Shown here one piece after another: positions 21,892-31,427 of a stretch of 64,000 bases of DNA. The notes under the pieces were generated by a model. It was given only the letters and a program-made list of their open reading frames with translations, was not told the origin of the DNA and ran no database searches. The stretch comes from Gordius sp. MW1 (taxonomy: Eukaryota > Nematomorpha > Gordioida > Gordea > Gordiidae): positions 8,128,501 to 8,192,500 of the forward strand of contig OZ038528.1 of the NCBI GenBank assembly GCA_964036665.1, given 5' to 3'. A program made the translations under genes and the position numbers. The first letter of the stretch is position 1, and each line of letters begins with the position of its first letter.

Positions 21892-24800
21892 TTATTCTGT
21901 CCATTTGTGAGCACAATTAGGATCTGTACATACGTAATATAATCTCATTTCGTCCTAAAATAAAATATATTTTAGAATATTTTGACTTTAATGTTGCTAT
22001 ATCAGTATATATATTAAAAAATGATAAAGTGGCGCTAAAGATATGTCAATTTTATACTAACAAGGCACATATGGGTTTAAATCATTAGGTAGTAATAAAA
22101 ATGAGAACAAATTATTGTGCTCAGTAATTAATTCATTTTTTGCTCATTAGAATATTCAAATGCTGAGTAAATAATTTAATATTCAGTAATTTAATTATTT
22201 GTTCAGTATAATTTTCATTTGTTCAGTTTTTTATTCAAATTTTGCTCAGTAATTTTTTTATTTATGCAAAGTAACTAAGAATTGTTTTTAAAATAAAATC
22301 CTAGAGCGAGATTCGAACCCAAGATATCCAAGTAAGAGTCTTGTGTGTTTCAGTCAAAATGCTCGCTTGAAAAATGGTTTATTTTTATTTATATGTTAAT
22401 TAAAGTAAATTTTATTTCATAAACTACCTCCTCCAAGTGCAATTGTCCATCGTTTTGTAAACAATATATTTGCAAACATGTCGTTGGGTTATGAATTAAA
22501 CTTAATTTTGCCAACCACCTAAAGAAGCCAAAAGTGTGCCTATAGGGCAAAAAAGAAAACGAGGCAGACCCTCAAAGGCAAAATCATCCTTTATTGTTCA
22601 GTAATGGTAAGTTTAGATTATTTAACATTGATTATATAACACATTTTAGGTTTTTGAAATGAATCTCCAGCAAAATTTGTCTATTTTTCATTTTAGATTG
22701 TTAATTATTATTAATCTGTATTTGTAAATATTTGTGATTATTCAAATAAAAATTTTATATTTTCCCTTTGATTGATAAATCTCAACAAAATTGCAAAAAA
22801 ATACATTATAAACATGTAAAATTTAAGAAGGGAAAGGCAGAGCATTTAGAATTGGAATTATAGGTCATTATTTTTTATAGCTTTTTAACTTGCCATTTAT
22901 TTATTTGAATTGAGAGAAGGGAGGATTTAAAGGGAAAAAATTCAAGACACTAAGATACCTTATAACCTTTAAAAAACAATCAAAATAAACTATTTCAATT
23001 TCCACACACTCAATTTAACTTTATTTTTACAAAAAATTAGTGCTAAATAGATTAAGATTGAGTATTATTTATTAAAATTATTGAGCATTTTGGATTTATA
23101 ACTGAGCAATATTAAGATTATTTACTGAGCATTTTGGATTTATAACTGAGAAATATTAAGATTATTTACTGAGCATTTTGGATTTATAACTGAGCAATAT
23201 TAAGATTATTTACTGAGCATTTTAGAATTTTTTACTGAGCACATTAATAAAATACTGAGCATATTTTACTGAGCGTCTTTAATTTTTTAACTGAGCATTT
23301 AAATAACATCCAATAAAAATAAGTAAGTTTAGTTTCAATTGTATAAATGTCATATTGGATTAAATACCTTATTGCACAGGCAAATGAATGATTTTATAAA
23401 AATATTTTATTTATTGATTATTTTTAAATTAAATTTATAAGAAGTTATAGCAGGGTTTTACATTTTAAAACATGGTATGCTTAATAACCATATAAATTGG
23501 GAGCAGAAAGGATACTATATTCAAAATCTAATATTTATAAATTATGACCAATATTTTAAGGAAAAGCATAAAGTTTTTCAAACCAAATTAAAATTTCTAA
23601 CCTGAAGATAGAAAGCAAAAAAATAATGTTGTCGAAATCTGTCAAGTTCCAATTGATTCAAAAACAAGAAATGTGAAGAATTAAAGATTTTTAAATAAAA
23701 ACTTAAATAATAATAACATTTTTAACACTTCGTAAGTTGGGTCAAAAATGCTAACACGGATGGTATTTGGGGTTATAATATCCCCAAACTTTAAATAGCT
23801 ATAACTTAAATGTTTTATAATATAAACTTGTCAAAATGTGCAAGAATAATATTTCAACTCTTCTACATTCATTAATATATTAATTTGGCTAATTGATCAA
23901 GTGGTTTAAATTTTTTACCTATAATTAAAACAACCCCCAAAATTTTTCCCCTACTGACTATTTTGGCTCATACCAAAAAAAAATATTTTTTATTTTATGG
24001 TTTAATTAATAAGATTATATAAAAAAGGTTGAAACTATAAATGTGGAAAATTTGGTAAAAAATAACCCAAAAACAAAAAAAATAGAGATGTTCAAACTTA
24101 GACAATTTTTGACTTTTAATTTTTTAAGGCAAAAAAGTTACTATTGGTCTCAACTCATACTTTTATAAATTTAAATGTTATTTTATAAATTTTTTCATAT
24201 AGACTCATAATAAAAGAACAAAATTTATGAAAAATGTTATATAAGAAATTTTATGAGGCTATAAAAATAGTTACATATACATTTCCTACATATATTTATA
24301 TAGTCATAAAATTGCTAAATTTCCCTCTACTCTTAAATCATCTGTAATAAGTAATTCAAAACAATCAAGAGGAGTTTTTGTTGCCCATCCATATGGCTTT
24401 ACTCCAGGTAAATGAAATACACAATTCTATTTTGTTCTAACATTTTTATTAGACAATTTTTGTGGCACTTTGTACTTTGAAATTTCCTATAAAAGTAGGG
24501 GAGACCGGGGCTAGTCGTAGCCCGGGGGTTACTATTATCTTTCTAATTATTTTTTAAAATAATAATGATATTAAATCAAAATTTAAACCATATGTGTATT
24601 TTTCCATATGACATAAGTAAAAAAATTTTTGTTTAGAAAAAATAAAATTTAAAATTTTTATTGAGAAAAAACGATTTTTCGGGGCTATTAGTAGCCTTTT
24701 CAAAAAATTTTATTTTGCATATAAAATTTTTTTGGCTGAATATTTTGGATTGATTTAACTTTTATATTATAAAGGGAGATTTTTTATATAAAAACCGTAT

Positions 24801-27800
24801 AATGATAAAATTTTTATATGCAATATAACATCTTAAATTATTAATTGTTTATTAAAATAGGGGTCGGGGCTAGTCGGAAAGGGGCTATTGCTAGCCATTT
24901 TTGCATTGTGTTTTACAAATGGCAAGATTTAAAAAACAAAAAATATTCATATTACATTTGCATTTTCTACATTTTTTTATGAAGAAACAATCTTTTTATT
25001 GATATGAGTTAGCATACACTAATAAGAAGTGAAAAAGTCAGAGTTAATCTATGGGCTATGACTAACCCCGGGCACTTTTAAAAAATTTAGGATTTTCATT
25101 TTTTTTGACCTTATTTTGTGAAAAAACTATTGCTTATTTCCCTCCAAATTTTCTTCCTATATTAAAAATAGTCTTTAAAAATAGATTCCAACATAAAATT
25201 TGAAAAAATAATTTTTAGTTTTTTTCAAACACGATTTAATTTTTTATGGCTAAAGTAGCCCCGGTCTCCCCTAACTAATTTTGTTAGGCATATCAATTGA
25301 CTCTTCTTCATCTTAATCTCCTGTTAACTCACTCACAGATTCATGACTACTCTAGTATATGTAATAATAGAATCATCAAGAACTTGATAAAATGTTATAA
25401 CTGTTATGTTCATATATTATCTTCAGACGAAGAACTATAAAAAACTGCACTTTTTAATATGACACATATTAAAAAATCAAAAAATGCAGGAAAAATCACA
25501 CAAATAAGCACTTTGAAATACCACGGGGAAAATTAAATATGTTAAAATCAGAGTTTAAAATTTGAATAATTTAAACAAAAAGAAATTTATACAAAAAATT
25601 TCTTTACAAAAGGGTTTACAATAATGGGTTTTAATAATATATTTCAAAAAAAAATGTTGAAATTTTTTCTTCCATTTTATGGAAGGTGGGGTTGCCCTGG
25701 GCATCTAAAACATTCTTTATCTTAAAAACTATTGGATAAAAACTAGCCAAATTTTGCAGAGATATTCAGGGGTAAATTTTGTTAAGCTACTGAAAAAATG
25801 AAATTGTAATATTCACTAATTTATTTTGTACAGCATTTTTAAAAGGCTTGGGGTCATTATTACCCCACCCGACCTACGAAGTGTTAAATCCGAACCTATT
25901 TAGGGACATTCCATGTCAAATCGCCACGTTTTCGGCAGACCCCCTCAGAATTTTATAAAATTTGGTGGAAATGTTTAAACTAGTAAAATTATTAATTTCT
26001 GAAAATCTTAGCTCATTTGGGTCACTACTTTTCAAGTTGTGGGCGCTGAAAGGTCGAAAATCGGGCTATTAAAAAATCGGTTCGTGACGCTATAATTAAT
26101 AAAATTTATAGGTTATTGGTCCCCAAATCTTAGAATCTAATCAAAAAACAATTTTTTTATTGATTGGTCATCTCATAATGGCCGAAATGGTAAAAATAGC
26201 ATAATTAATGATGACTTCTCTCAAACCGTTTCAAATTTAAGACAAATATTTTATACTATCTATTAATCAAATTAAATAAAAGAAAAAGTTGGCCGGCCAT
26301 CTTGAAAGGGTCATAAATTGTTAAAAGAGTTATTTTATTATTTGGCGCCAAAATGAATCTCTAAAAATGTTTTTTTGTTCATTTAGTATTCATATTATTT
26401 TAATATATCTATGATGCAAATATTTTTGCTATAAATTATCACCCCAACCCCCCCCCCCCCCCCCCTTATATTCTCCCTATCAATAATCTTCCCCGAAAGC
26501 TATAAATTTAATTTTTTTTAAATAGAAACAGCTGTAAAATGGCCTAAAATAATTTACTTCAATATAGTTGTAGGTACAAGTATATATTTATATACTTACT
26601 AAGCAATATTCCACCTGTATAATATATAAATGGGAACAAATACAAATTCAAGGTGATGAGGTTGATGTTAAAAGCCTTAATGGACATGTTACTTGTTCAT
26701 TCGATTCCAAACCGTGGTTAGACCTGGTTATAGATAAAAATTATGAGGATGAAAAAATAATAGTTAGTTTGCTTCATCCATGTGGGCCGTCAAACTCTTT
26801 TGCTTTCCCAAATAAATGTCACAAATTATCTCTCAAGAAATTGGATATATTAACAAATGTATCACCTTTAACCACAACCGGGAGAACTTATACCTTATCT
26901 AAAAGGGAAATGCTTGAAGCAACAACACAACTTAATGCCTTAAGTAAAATATACTTCAAATAATAATAAATTCATTTTTATAGATTCTCTAAGACATGCC
27001 CTCCATCATACTTTTCACATAAATATTTATTATTACATATGTCAAATAAAAATCAATAAACATATACTTGTACCTACAACTATATTGAAGTAAATTATTT
27101 TAGGCCATTTTACAGCTGTTTCTATTTAAAAAAAATTAAATTTATAGCTTTCGGGGAAGATTATTGATAGGGAGAATATAAGGGGGGGGGGGGGTTGGGG
27201 TGATAATTTATAGCAAAAATATTTTCATCATAGATATATTAAAATAGTATGAATACTAAATGAGCAAAAAAAACATTTTTAGAGATTCATTTTGGCGCCA
27301 AATAATAAAATAACTCTTTTAACAATTTATGACCCTTTCAAGATGGCCGGCCAACTTTTTCTTTAATTTAATTTGATTCATAGATAGTATAAAATATTTG
27401 TCTTAAATTTGAAACGGTTTGAGAGGGGTCATCATTAATTATGTTATTTTGGCCATTTTGGCCATTATGAGATGACCAATCAATAAAAAATTTTTTTAGT
27501 TTTTTTCTATAGAGATAGGTCTTAACTATCTCTACCACAAGATTCTATGATTTGGGGACCAATAACCTATAAATTTTATTAATTATAGCATTACGAACCG
27601 ATTTTTTAAAAGCCCAATTTTCGACCTTTGAGCGCCCACAACTCAAAAAGTAGTGGCCCAAATGAGCTAAAATTTTCAGAAATGAATAATTTTACTAGTT
27701 TTAACATTTCCACCAAATTTTATAAAATTCTGAGAGGGTCAGCCGAAAAACGCCTTTTTATGATCAATTTGACATGGAATGTCCCTTTAACAAATCCCAA

Positions 27801-28418
27801 ATATTATAAATTAATTCGAATTATATATAATTCTTTAATATTTCTAAAGCAATTATTCTTTTGTATAACTAATACAAAACCTAAACTCCTATAACTATGA
27901 TTTCTAGTATTAGAAACATGTCTTTATTTTTTAGAAAAAGTTTAAAACATATTGGGACTTGATGTAGTGGCAACATTTTGATCAATAAAAAAATTCTAAT
28001 GAGTGTTGAATAGGGATTAAATATTTACTTCGGCTCTTGTACTTTGTGCCTGAAAGAATACTGCTTCTTTATGTCCACACCTAGGACATGCATGATCTTC
28101 AGTTCGTGGTAAAGTGGGATCTGATATCACATCAGATACAATTTGACTTAACTCATTTATTTCATGAGTGATTTTATTTACATATATACAGTTATTATCA
28201 GCAACTTCCCGATAATCACAATTCCTGCACTAAAAAATTGATTTATGACTTGTAGGTAGACAATTACTCACAGCATATAACAAAATTCTGTTTGCTTTAT
28301 CTTCTTTGGGATACAACATATTATTGCTAATTAATATAAAATAAAACAGCTTAGGCCGTTACCACTCTTGACAAAACTTGATGCCTACATAACCTGTGGT
28401 TCCAGAAATCTCAGTCAT
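21892..28418 (-). CDS. POLR2I: DNA-directed RNA polymerase II subunit RPB9, 4 exons
   Basis: Exons (minus strand, in order): 28363-28418, 28272-28326, 28029-28229, 21892-21954. Phases match and total 375 bases, giving 124 residues, the size of animal RPB9. It starts [19 protein letters not shown]. The N-terminal zinc ribbon is C16, C19, C38, C41. The central part has [17 protein letters not shown] and DPTLPRTED (74-82). The C-terminal ribbon is C85, C88, C113, C118, with [10 protein letters not shown] and the ending HKWTE. RPB9 sits at the jaw of RNA polymerase II and supports transcript cleavage with TFIIS and fidelity. Introns 1 and 2 are 36 and 42 bases, but intron 3 is about 6.1 kb and contains all transposons from 22109 to 27786. 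The last exon is in a 21-codon block next to the end of the convergent kinectin-like gene. All key residues are intact, so the gene should be functional if the long intron is spliced. Confidence 0.96.
22290..22365 (-). repeat. tRNA-like 3 prime half with B-box motif
   Basis: On the minus strand, GGGTTCGAATC (a good pol III B box) follows a possible anticodon arm with CAAG and CTTG around a 7-base loop. A 5 prime half with a proper A box and acceptor stem was not found. It may be a tRNA pseudogene or part of a tRNA-derived SINE rather than a working tRNA. Confidence 0.3.
22515..22604 (+). pseudogene. Short coding remnant with AT-hook ([11 protein letters not shown])
   Basis: A 29-codon stretch reads [19 protein letters not shown] followed by Ser/Lys-rich residues and a stop. 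RGRP flanked by basic residues is an AT-hook. It lies inside the element at 22109-23304, so it is most likely the leftover of a transposon protein. No start codon or further exon was found. Confidence 0.4.
23722..25887. mobile_element. piggyBac-like non-autonomous element with TTAA duplication
   Basis: TTAA at 23722-23725 is followed by CACTTCGTAAGTTGGGT. TTAA at 25884-25887 is preceded by the complement of CACTTCGTAGGTCGGGT. TTAA target sites plus inverted ends fit the piggyBac superfamily. No transposase frame was recognised; a stretch at about 24360-24410 ([15 protein letters not shown] then a donor-like GTAAAT) might be a decayed exon. The TA-flanked MITE at 24498-25271 is nested in it. 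The whole lies in RPB9 intron 3. Confidence 0.75.
24498..25271. mobile_element. TA-flanked MITE, ends GGGGAGACCGGGGCTA
   Basis: The 774-base element starts GGGGAGACCGGGGCTAGTCG and ends with the complement of GGGGAGACCGGGGCTACTTT. TA flanks it on both sides (24496-24497 and 25272-25273), which suggests a Tc1/mariner-type target. Words such as GGGGCTA(T/G)TAGTAGCC recur inside. A second copy starts at 63602. Confidence 0.8.
25902..27786. mobile_element. DNA element with 0.7 kb inverted arms and central reading frame
   Basis: The left arm (25902-26586) and right arm (27060-27786) are inverted copies over nearly their whole length. They start AGGGACATTCCATGTCAAAT and contain a C-run (about 26447-26465) mirrored by a G-run (about 27181-27194). 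The right arm has an extra segment of about 45 bases near 27500 that is absent from the left. Between the arms is a 120-codon frame (26604-26963). A clear target duplication was not found (flanks ATTT and TTAA). It sits 14 bases after the TTAA element, in RPB9 intron 3. A diverged relative of the arm is at 59230-59710. Confidence 0.8.
26604..26963 (+). CDS. Uncharacterised protein encoded between the inverted arms
   Basis: A frame of 119 codons ends in TAA with AATAAA-like bases just after it. No ATG opens it; an acceptor-like ACTAAG before 26604 suggests it is a last exon. Words include [49 protein letters not shown] and [14 protein letters not shown]. From memory it resembles C-terminal domains found in transposon-derived proteins of invertebrates (pattern W-V, then G-P-S-F-x-W/F-P, then GR-x-Y-x-L), but the family was not confirmed. 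It is probably the tail of the element's transposase or accessory protein. Confidence 0.5.
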   Translation, partial: QYSTCIIYKWEQIQIQGDEVDVKSLNGHVTCSFDSKPWLDLVIDKNYEDEKIIVSLLHPCGPSNSFAFPNKCHKLSLKKLDILTNVSPLTTTGRTYTLSKREMLEATTQLNALSKIYFK

Positions 28419-28814
28419 AAAATTTATTTTTGAAATTGTCTGTTATGTGCGCCCTCGTTACAAATTCAAAATTTAACGTATCATCCAACTCATCATTTTC
28501 TATTAATCAAATGCCAATACGGTTACAAATCGAAGAATATATTTAAGAGAGGATCCAAGATGGGTTGTAGTATGAGAAGGAGTTATATAGTTTATGGTCA
28601 GGGTATGATTTAAATAGTTGGTACATGATATAAAAAGTTTTTGATAAGCGGAGAATTTGCTTCTAAATTTAGGCCTATCGCAATAAGCTTAAAACAGATA
28701 CAATGCTCACTTAAATTTAGTGGGCCTATGTGGAGTAAGTTGCCATTTTCTTTCTATGGGTTATAGAATTTAAATATGCTTAGCACATACAAAATAAATA
28801 TAAAAATTTAGTTT

Positions 28815-29265
28815 TGTCCATTCTTGAACCGTCTGATCATTCCCTTGAAGGGCGGATGTGTCTTGACGGAACTTCACTTGTCCCATGGTAAAAAACCCTT
28901 TTTTAAATGGGACTACACCAGTACTGATCTGTTTGCACTATTTGACAATATTCGCGGTCCCCTAGCATCGGCATATCATCGTATCCTCAAAATATTCAGT
29001 TTTGCCAGGATCCTCCATATTTATTCCTATCTTCTCCTGCTCAGGGACGTTTGGGAAGAGCAGTTTAAATTTTTTAAAGAACTTAATAAACGGTGGCCTC
29101 CTTCAAAAATATCTAATAGTTTTCTACTAAGAGAATCAATCGCCATTGCCATCGCTAAATCCAATTAATTCCCTGATGCCTTTTTATCATTTAATTTATA
29201 ATATTTTTTGTTCTTGTTTACTTTTATTTATTGTCATATTTATTACTTTTTTATAATAAAGCATT
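28815..29265 (+). mobile_element. RLE-type LINE copy B, 3 prime tail
   Basis: It begins inside the endonuclease region (ILEPSDHSLEGRM, then LDG where other copies have PDG) and continues in broken frames to a tail ending ATAATAAAGCATTTTTTAC and an A-run, the same 3 prime end as copy A. It is strongly 5 prime truncated and dead. It lies upstream of RPB9. Confidence 0.75.
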
Positions 29266-29675
29266 TTTTACAAAAAAAAATAAAAAAGTTTAGAAACACA
29301 TATAATATATTTGCCGTGTATAAATTCTCCAAATTTTACCTAAGTCAATTGAATGACATTACACACATTAACATGCAACGGTTTCCATTTTTAATGGGAT
29401 GCGCTCTATTATAGTAGGGTACGGGTTTTTTCTATGGACTCTCTTAATTTTTGTAAGGATGTATATAGGTCACAGCGCGCCCCTCTTTTTTAAATATAAG
29501 TTTATTATAATTATAAGATTGCATAAATATAATCACGTTTAACACTAATAAATCTAATTCTGTGAAAATTATGTCCAACTTAATAATAAAAAATGTTACC
29601 TAAACAAGCTATACAAACATAGACTAAATCATTAATAACACAGGTCTACAAAAAAACCATCCTGCAATCCGATCT

Positions 29676-30446
29676 ATAATTCTGATAGAGAATTTTGCGC
29701 TAAACAATAATATGTTTCTGTTTTTCCAAAACCTCCAGTTTCTTAGAAAAACAAGGTTGAAGGTGCAAATAATGCCATTTTTAACCTTTTTTGAGGCTTT
29801 ATTGCCACGTCATTTTTAATTTATACTGAAAAATATTAATTTATTCCTGTAGATTAAGGTGTCATCTATACGTCCATTATTTTAGTTTTTTTGTTTCGCC
29901 TTTATATTTAAATTTATTCGCGCGTTAACCTATTCCCTTATTTAAATTCGTTTCACTATGGTTGGAAAACGGAGTACATTAGAGAACATACTGCGTACGC
30001 GATGTTTATTAACACATCTCAGTCTCCCTTCACCTCCTCTCCTCTCATTATCCTCCACTACCGCCGGGAGTGGAAGAGAAGGAGAATGGGAGAGAGAGGT
30101 GTTTTAGTAAACATCCCGTAAATAGTATGTGCCCTAATGTACTCCTTTTTACAGACATAGTAGGACGAATTTGCTAACGGGAAGGGGTTCACGTAAACGC
30201 GAACAAATTTAAATGTAGAGGTGAAACAAATTAAAATACTGGACCTTGGACCTATAGATGAAACTTTAATCTACAGGAATAAGATAATAATTTGAAAAAT
30301 TAAAAATGCCGTGGCAATATTGCCTCAAAAAAGGTTAAAATGGGCATTTTTTGCACCTTCAATCACGCTTTTCTAAAAAATTTGAAGTTTTAAGAAAAAA
30401 CTAAAAATAGATTATTATTGAGCGCGAAATTCTCTATTAGAATTAT
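29676..30446. mobile_element. Foldback-type palindromic element, about 0.77 kb
   Basis: The arms 29676-30060 and 30062-30446 are inverted copies with scattered differences. They meet at a purine/pyrimidine-rich centre (CTCCACTACCGCCGGGAGTGG). The ends read ATAATTCT(G/A)ATAGAGAATTT. Each arm contains a stretch related to GTGGCAATA(A/T)TGCCTCAAAA. There is no reading frame of note. It can form one long hairpin. Confidence 0.8.
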
Positions 30447-31427
30447 TGGTTTTATTGCGGGATAAAATTACAAAGTTAATACTTGTAGATCTTTTTGAAT
30501 ATATTAAACGTGAAATATATTATTTAGTTGCTTAAAAATTTAAACAATCAACTGTTATTATAAGAATGGATTCTTTTTGTAGTCGGCCCTTCTAAATTAA
30601 ATTTTTGTGTTAATTGAGTAAATAAGTTAAATCGCTTTGAGGATTTTTTCTGTTGTATATCAGTTGTACTAACCTAAAATAGAAAAATTTCTCAAGGGGT
30701 CCATAAAAATTCCAATTCGGGCAGTCATAAGAAAAGAGGGAGATATAATAGCATAGCTGATGGGAAAAAATCCAAGATGCTGATCAATACCGCAATTCAG
30801 GAAGTTGTGAAATAGAATGAACAGAAAAAGGCATGGGCGGATGTAGACGGTTTAAAGGAGTAGAAAACTAATAAGGTTTAGCATTTTGAGAATTTGCACT
30901 ACAACTATAGGTCAAAGGAAGATAGAAAAAAGTGTTAGAGTTGATATCAGTATTTAACATTGACAGAATTTCAGTTTGTTACGGAACTGAATATTGTTCT
31001 TTCCTTTTCAGTGTGAGAGGTTTTCGTAATGGTTTATTACAAGGAATAGGTTAGGGAGAAATAGGTGATAAGAAAACAATGTTCTTTAGGGTAACAGAAT
31101 ACATTATAAGCCATGAAAAATAAATAAATACTTTTTTCTCATTGCACATCACAGTTAAATCGAAGAGTTAATATTTAGCTACTGTGGACCTTTAGCAATT
31201 ATGCTAGAAAAAAATAGAGTAAACTGTTTCGTTTTATATTGTTTTTGACGGGTCGATCCGACAGGCTTAAAAATTTTGTATAAGAGTGGGATAACAAAGC
31301 CAATATTTTATTTCAAACCCCCATTAAAAAGTTCGAAAATTCATCGAGCTTGCACCGAATTTTAGAAGGAAGTATGCTCGACGGTTTTTTTCATTTCTAC
31401 GTCATATTAGTTTACCTTTTAGGCACT
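30447..31427. other. Intergenic; no gene recognised
   Basis: A somewhat less AT-rich block at about 30715-31040 contains degenerate coding-like text on the plus strand (KRGRYNSIADGKKSK, NTAIQEVVK) with stops. It may be an old transposon piece, but no family was assigned. The rest is plain AT-rich sequence before the TRPC stop codon. Confidence 0.4.

Larger units (their letters stand above)
22109..23304. mobile_element. Element with inverted arrays of GCTCAGTA-like words
   Basis: About 150 bases at the left carry GCTCAGTAAT, GTTCAGT and related words, and about 260 bases at the right carry the complement (ACTGAGCA) many times. This includes four near-identical units of about 57 bases (TACTGAGCATTTTGGATTTA, AACTGAGCAATATTAAGATT) at 23085-23240. 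Inverted subterminal arrays of one short word are typical of transposase-binding ends of DNA transposons. No target duplication was resolved. It lies in RPB9 intron 3. Confidence 0.55.

Noticed and set aside
22290-22365. A functional tRNA gene
   Set aside because: Only the T-arm/B box and a weak anticodon arm are present; the acceptor stem, D arm and U33 are lacking.
23085-23240. Regular repeats considered as a CRISPR array
   Set aside because: There are no unique spacers of constant length; the units are direct tandem copies in an animal intron.
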